A DNA stretch of 6,975 bases from Acidobacteriaceae bacterium (GTDB lineage Bacteria > Acidobacteriota > Terriglobia > Terriglobales > Acidobacteriaceae). Positions 5,228 through 6,975 of the stretch are shown here, in pieces. The position numbers and the translations under genes were made by a program. Below the pieces are notes generated by a model. It had not been told where the DNA came from and did not search any database. It saw nothing but the letters and a program-made list of their open reading frames with translations. The stretch is from assembly GCA_025462805.1 (NCBI GenBank), contig JAOAPJ010000330.1:1-6975 (forward strand). Reading direction: 5' to 3'. How positions within the stretch are numbered: the stretch's first letter is position 1; each line of letters opens with the position of its first letter.

Positions 5228-6241
5228 ATGAGAAAGCCTTGTTTCAGGACCTTCCTGAAGTGCGCCGCCGGCCTCTTTGCAATTGCCCTGAGTGCGAGCG
5301 CGCAGTCGCTGCTGGTAGTCAATCAGGAGGACAGCAACGTCAGCGTCATTGACCCGGTATCGCGCCGGGAGACGGCGCGCATATCGGAGAACACGCCGGG
5401 CGTGCACGGACACGAGATTGCAACTTCGGCCGATGGTAAGACGGCATGGCTGCCCATCTATGGCAACAGCGGCGTCGGCAAGCCCGGGCTGGATGGTCAC
5501 GAGATGCTGGTCATCGATGTGCCTTCACGCAAGATCGTGGCGCACGTCGATTTCGGTCACGGCGTCCGGCCACATCTGCCCGTGCTCGACAGCGAGCGCG
5601 GCCTGCTCTATGTAACGACAGAGATGGACAAGTCCGTAACGATTGTCGATGCGAAGACCAACCGGATCATAGGCACCGTCCCCACCAGCCAGGCGGAGTC
5701 ACACATGCTGGCCATCTCGCACGATGGGCGGTTTGGATACACGGCGAATGTAGGCCCGGGCACGGTATCGGTGTTGGACCTGGTGGGCCGCAAGACAGTT
5801 GCCGTGATACCGGTAGCCGCGTCGCAAGGCGGATGGGGCGTCCAGCGCATCTCCATCTCGCCGGACGACCGCTCCGTGTTTACTGCGGACCAGACGCAAC
5901 CACGGCTGGCGGTGATCGATACCAGGACGAAGCGGGTGAGCTCGTGGGTACCGCTGCCCGGGCTGGGTTACGGCAGCGCGGTGACGCAGGATGGACGCTG
6001 GCTGCTGATCGCATTGCCTAAGAAGGACGCCGTCGCGGTAGTGGACTTGCACAGCATGAAAGTGACACGAACCATTCCGGTAGCCGCCAACCCGCAGGCA
6101 GTCTTGATCCCGGCGGACGGCAAGGTGGCCTATGTCTCCTGCGCGGGAGCGGGCAAGGTAGCCGCGGTTGATCTGGCGGACTGGCACGTGGCGTCGATCG
6201 ACGCAGGCGGTTTCGCTGATGGATTGGCTTGGGCGCCATAG
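5228..6241 (+). CDS. Exported seven-bladed YVTN/NHL-type beta-propeller protein
   Basis: The 337-residue product has a clear signal peptide: a basic n-region (Arg2, Lys3, Arg7, Lys11), a hydrophobic core at about 12-21, and cleavage after Ala25 in ASA. The rest is a run of about seven 38-48-residue repeats. Each pairs a D-G-R/K or D-D-R turn and a Y/F-V/T strand with a V-x-V-I/V/L-D strand. The V-x-V-x-D elements include SVIDP (39-43), LVIDV (94-98), TIVDA (138-142), SVLDL (181-185), AVIDT (228-232), AVVDL (270-274) and AAVDL (312-316). The final FADGLAWAP probably closes the ring with the first blade. Such propellers are binding or scaffold proteins of the cell surface or periplasm; no catalytic residues are recognisable. 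I start at ATG 5228 because the signal peptide begins there; an upstream in-frame start at 5186 would add 14 residues ahead of it. Its partner is unknown; the divergent exported peptidase is one candidate. Confidence 0.88.
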   Translation: MRKPCFRTFLKCAAGLFAIALSASAQSLLVVNQEDSNVSVIDPVSRRETARISENTPGVHGHEIATSADGKTAWLPIYGNSGVGKPGLDGHEMLVIDVPSRKIVAHVDFGHGVRPHLPVLDSERGLLYVTTEMDKSVTIVDAKTNRIIGTVPTSQAESHMLAISHDGRFGYTANVGPGTVSVLDLVGRKTVAVIPVAASQGGWGVQRISISPDDRSVFTADQTQPRLAVIDTRTKRVSSWVPLPGLGYGSAVTQDGRWLLIALPKKDAVAVVDLHSMKVTRTIPVAANPQAVLIPADGKVAYVSCAGAGKVAAVDLADWHVASIDAGGFADGLAWAP

Positions 6242-6298
6242 CCCGCCTGCCGCATAAATGAGCTCGCCGCGTCGTCTCGCCGGAGGGACTTCGAAGGC

Positions 6299-6304
6299 TA
6301 CAAT
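6299..6304 (+). promoter_or_regulatory. -10 element TACAAT for the bacilliredoxin gene
   Basis: TACAAT, five of six consensus bases, lies in the 118-base gap after the beta-propeller gene. Transcription would start near 6311 and leave a leader of roughly 50 bases containing the ribosome binding site. No clear -35 is seen 16-18 bases upstream. It suggests the gene has its own promoter. Confidence 0.45.
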
Positions 6305-6348
6305 AGAGCAGGCGTGCTGGATGGGCGGGCGCGTGGAAGTCATTGACC

Positions 6349-6354
6349 AAGGAG
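6349..6354 (+). promoter_or_regulatory. Strong Shine-Dalgarno sequence AAGGAG for the bacilliredoxin gene
   Basis: AAGGAG lies five bases before ATG 6360 and fixes that codon as the start, against an in-frame start at 6258 that would add 34 residues. It is the best ribosome binding site in the window. Confidence 0.8.
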
Positions 6355-6359
6355 CAGGC

Positions 6360-6785
6360 ATGTACCCAGAGATCATGGTGATTCCGATGCGCGAGGAGCT
6401 GACCCGCGCCGGGATTCAGGAGGCGCGGACAGCGGCCGAGGTGGACGCAGCGTTGGCCAAGCCGGGCACGACGATGTTAGTGGTGAACTCGATCTGCGGC
6501 TGCGCCGCGGGCAAGATGCGGCCCGGCGTGCGGCTGGCGATGCAGAGCCCGGTCAAGCCGGACCACAGCGTCACGGTATTCGCTGGACAGGACCGGGAGG
6601 CCACGGAGCAGGCGCGCAGCTACTTTGAAGGGCAGCCCCCAACATCGCCGGCGATTGCGATCCTGCGCGACGGCAAGCTGATGTACCTGATGCAGCGGTT
6701 TGTCATCGAAGGCGCAACGGCACAGTTGATCGGCCAGGAACTGGTCCGAGCGTTTAACGAGTACTGCGCGACAACGACTGCTTAA
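6360..6785 (+). CDS. Bacilliredoxin, BrxA/BrxB (YphP/YqiW) family
   Basis: This 141-residue cytoplasmic thioredoxin-like protein belongs to the family that removes bacillithiol from S-bacillithiolated proteins after oxidative stress; weak disulfide isomerase activity has also been reported for a member. The family's N-terminal pattern, IMVIPMREELTRAGI (5-19), is followed by VVNSICGCAAG (41-51), with the CGC active site Cys46-Gly47-Cys48. The nucleophile is expected to be Cys46. RPG follows at 54-56, and VFAGQDREATEQAR and the PPTSP segment match the usual fold. A further cysteine, Cys136, lies near the C-terminus in FNEYC. The start is set by AAGGAG at 6349-6354. The gene follows the beta-propeller gene after 118 bases with its own candidate promoter, and ends in a terminator hairpin. 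Its stop codon overlaps that of the convergent gene. Presence of this family suggests, but does not prove, that the host makes bacillithiol. Confidence 0.94.
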   Translation: MYPEIMVIPMREELTRAGIQEARTAAEVDAALAKPGTTMLVVNSICGCAAGKMRPGVRLAMQSPVKPDHSVTVFAGQDREATEQARSYFEGQPPTSPAIAILRDGKLMYLMQRFVIEGATAQLIGQELVRAFNEYCATTTA

Positions 6786-6975
6786 GCGTTCTGTATTGCG
6801 GAGGAGCCCGGCTGCATGCCGGGCTTTTCTGTTGGTATCGGCGTGTCGATGTCGCGCGGCATCTCCGGGTCGTACTGCGCGATGAAGCTGCCGGCGGCGA
6901 TCCCGCGGGTCAGTGCCAGGTGGTAGGACTCGTGAATCTTCGGATCCTGATAACCGCTCGCAGGCCAGGTGTCGA
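6782..6975 (-). CDS. C-terminal end of an unrecognised protein (start outside window)
   Basis: On the minus strand a frame is open from the window edge for 63 complete codons to a TAA at 6784-6782. It has no start codon in view. The first 45 or so codons strongly prefer G or C in the third position, as the sure genes here do. The peptide looks protein-like: it includes GYQDPKIHESYHLALTRGIA, then GSFIAQYDPEMPRDIDTP. The final 18 residues are Pro/Gly/Ser-rich, with weaker codon bias, and probably form a loose tail; part of that tail is encoded by the terminator hairpin of the facing gene. I do not recognise the family, and there is too little to assign a function. The stop shares the bases TTAA with the bacilliredoxin stop. 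Confidence 0.65.
   Translation of the reverse strand, partial: DTWPASGYQDPKIHESYHLALTRGIAAGSFIAQYDPEMPRDIDTPIPTEKPGMQPGSSAIQNA
6805..6830 (+). terminator. Rho-independent terminator of the bacilliredoxin gene
   Basis: AGCCCGGC (6805-6812) pairs perfectly with GCCGGGCT (6818-6825) around the loop TGCAT, and TTTTCT completes the signal. It begins 20 bases after the bacilliredoxin stop. The other strand lacks a T-run after the hairpin, so it should work only for rightward transcription. It lies within the coding sequence of the convergent gene. Confidence 0.85.

Noticed and set aside
6241..6330. A 7-base inverted repeat GCCCGCC (6241-6247) / GGCGGGC (6324-6330) spanning the bacilliredoxin promoter
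   Set aside because: The arms are pure G/C and 76 bases apart in GC-rich DNA, so chance is likely. There is no T-run and no supporting internal structure.
1..6975. Search for CRISPR arrays, tRNA genes, insertion sequences, phage genes or attachment repeats
   Set aside because: I found no regularly spaced repeats, tRNA cloverleaf, transposase motifs or long terminal repeats by reading. The genes have consistent base composition, so nothing suggests recent mobile DNA.

Overview
The window is GC-rich bacterial chromosome with ordinary housekeeping and accessory genes. Nothing in it marks a phage, plasmid, transposon or CRISPR array. The mix of genes (a type I MurB, a BrxA/BrxB-family bacilliredoxin, secreted M20 and beta-propeller proteins, start codons without Shine-Dalgarno sequences) would suit an Acidobacteria/Terriglobales-like soil bacterium. 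That placement is an inference from gene content and style; there is no rRNA or marker search behind it.

Layout from left to right. (1) 2-1334, + strand: the end of a molybdate ABC transporter operon, with modB (permease, truncated by the window edge) overlapping modC (ATPase, GTG start at 579). (2) 1335-1589: a 255-base non-coding gap with a dyad and candidate promoter elements. (3) 1590-2555, + strand: an ADP-ribosylglycohydrolase family protein. (4) 2611-3648, - strand: murB, convergent with the previous gene. (5) 3742-5100, - strand: an exported M20 (CPG2-like) metallopeptidase, upstream of murB on the same strand. (6) 5101-5227: a divergent promoter region. (7) 5228-6241, + strand: an exported seven-bladed YVTN beta-propeller protein. 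(8) 6360-6785, + strand: a bacilliredoxin with a CGC active site and a strong ribosome binding site. (9) 6782-6975, - strand: the C-terminal end of an unrecognised gene that converges on the bacilliredoxin gene. The two share the bases TTAA as overlapping stop codons, and the bacilliredoxin terminator lies inside the unrecognised gene's coding sequence.

The genes do not form one pathway. They are small independent units: molybdate uptake, ADP-ribose removal, peptidoglycan precursor synthesis, extracytoplasmic peptide or amidate hydrolysis, an exported propeller, and thiol redox control.

The most interesting pattern is in gene expression. Four genes (ADP-ribosylglycohydrolase, murB, M20 peptidase, beta-propeller) lack a convincing Shine-Dalgarno sequence. 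Each instead has a TANNNT hexamer ending 7-9 bases before its ATG, as expected for leaderless mRNAs. The bacilliredoxin gene has its TANNNT about 55 bases upstream and a textbook AAGGAG. I found no clear case for a wholly new biological system here.
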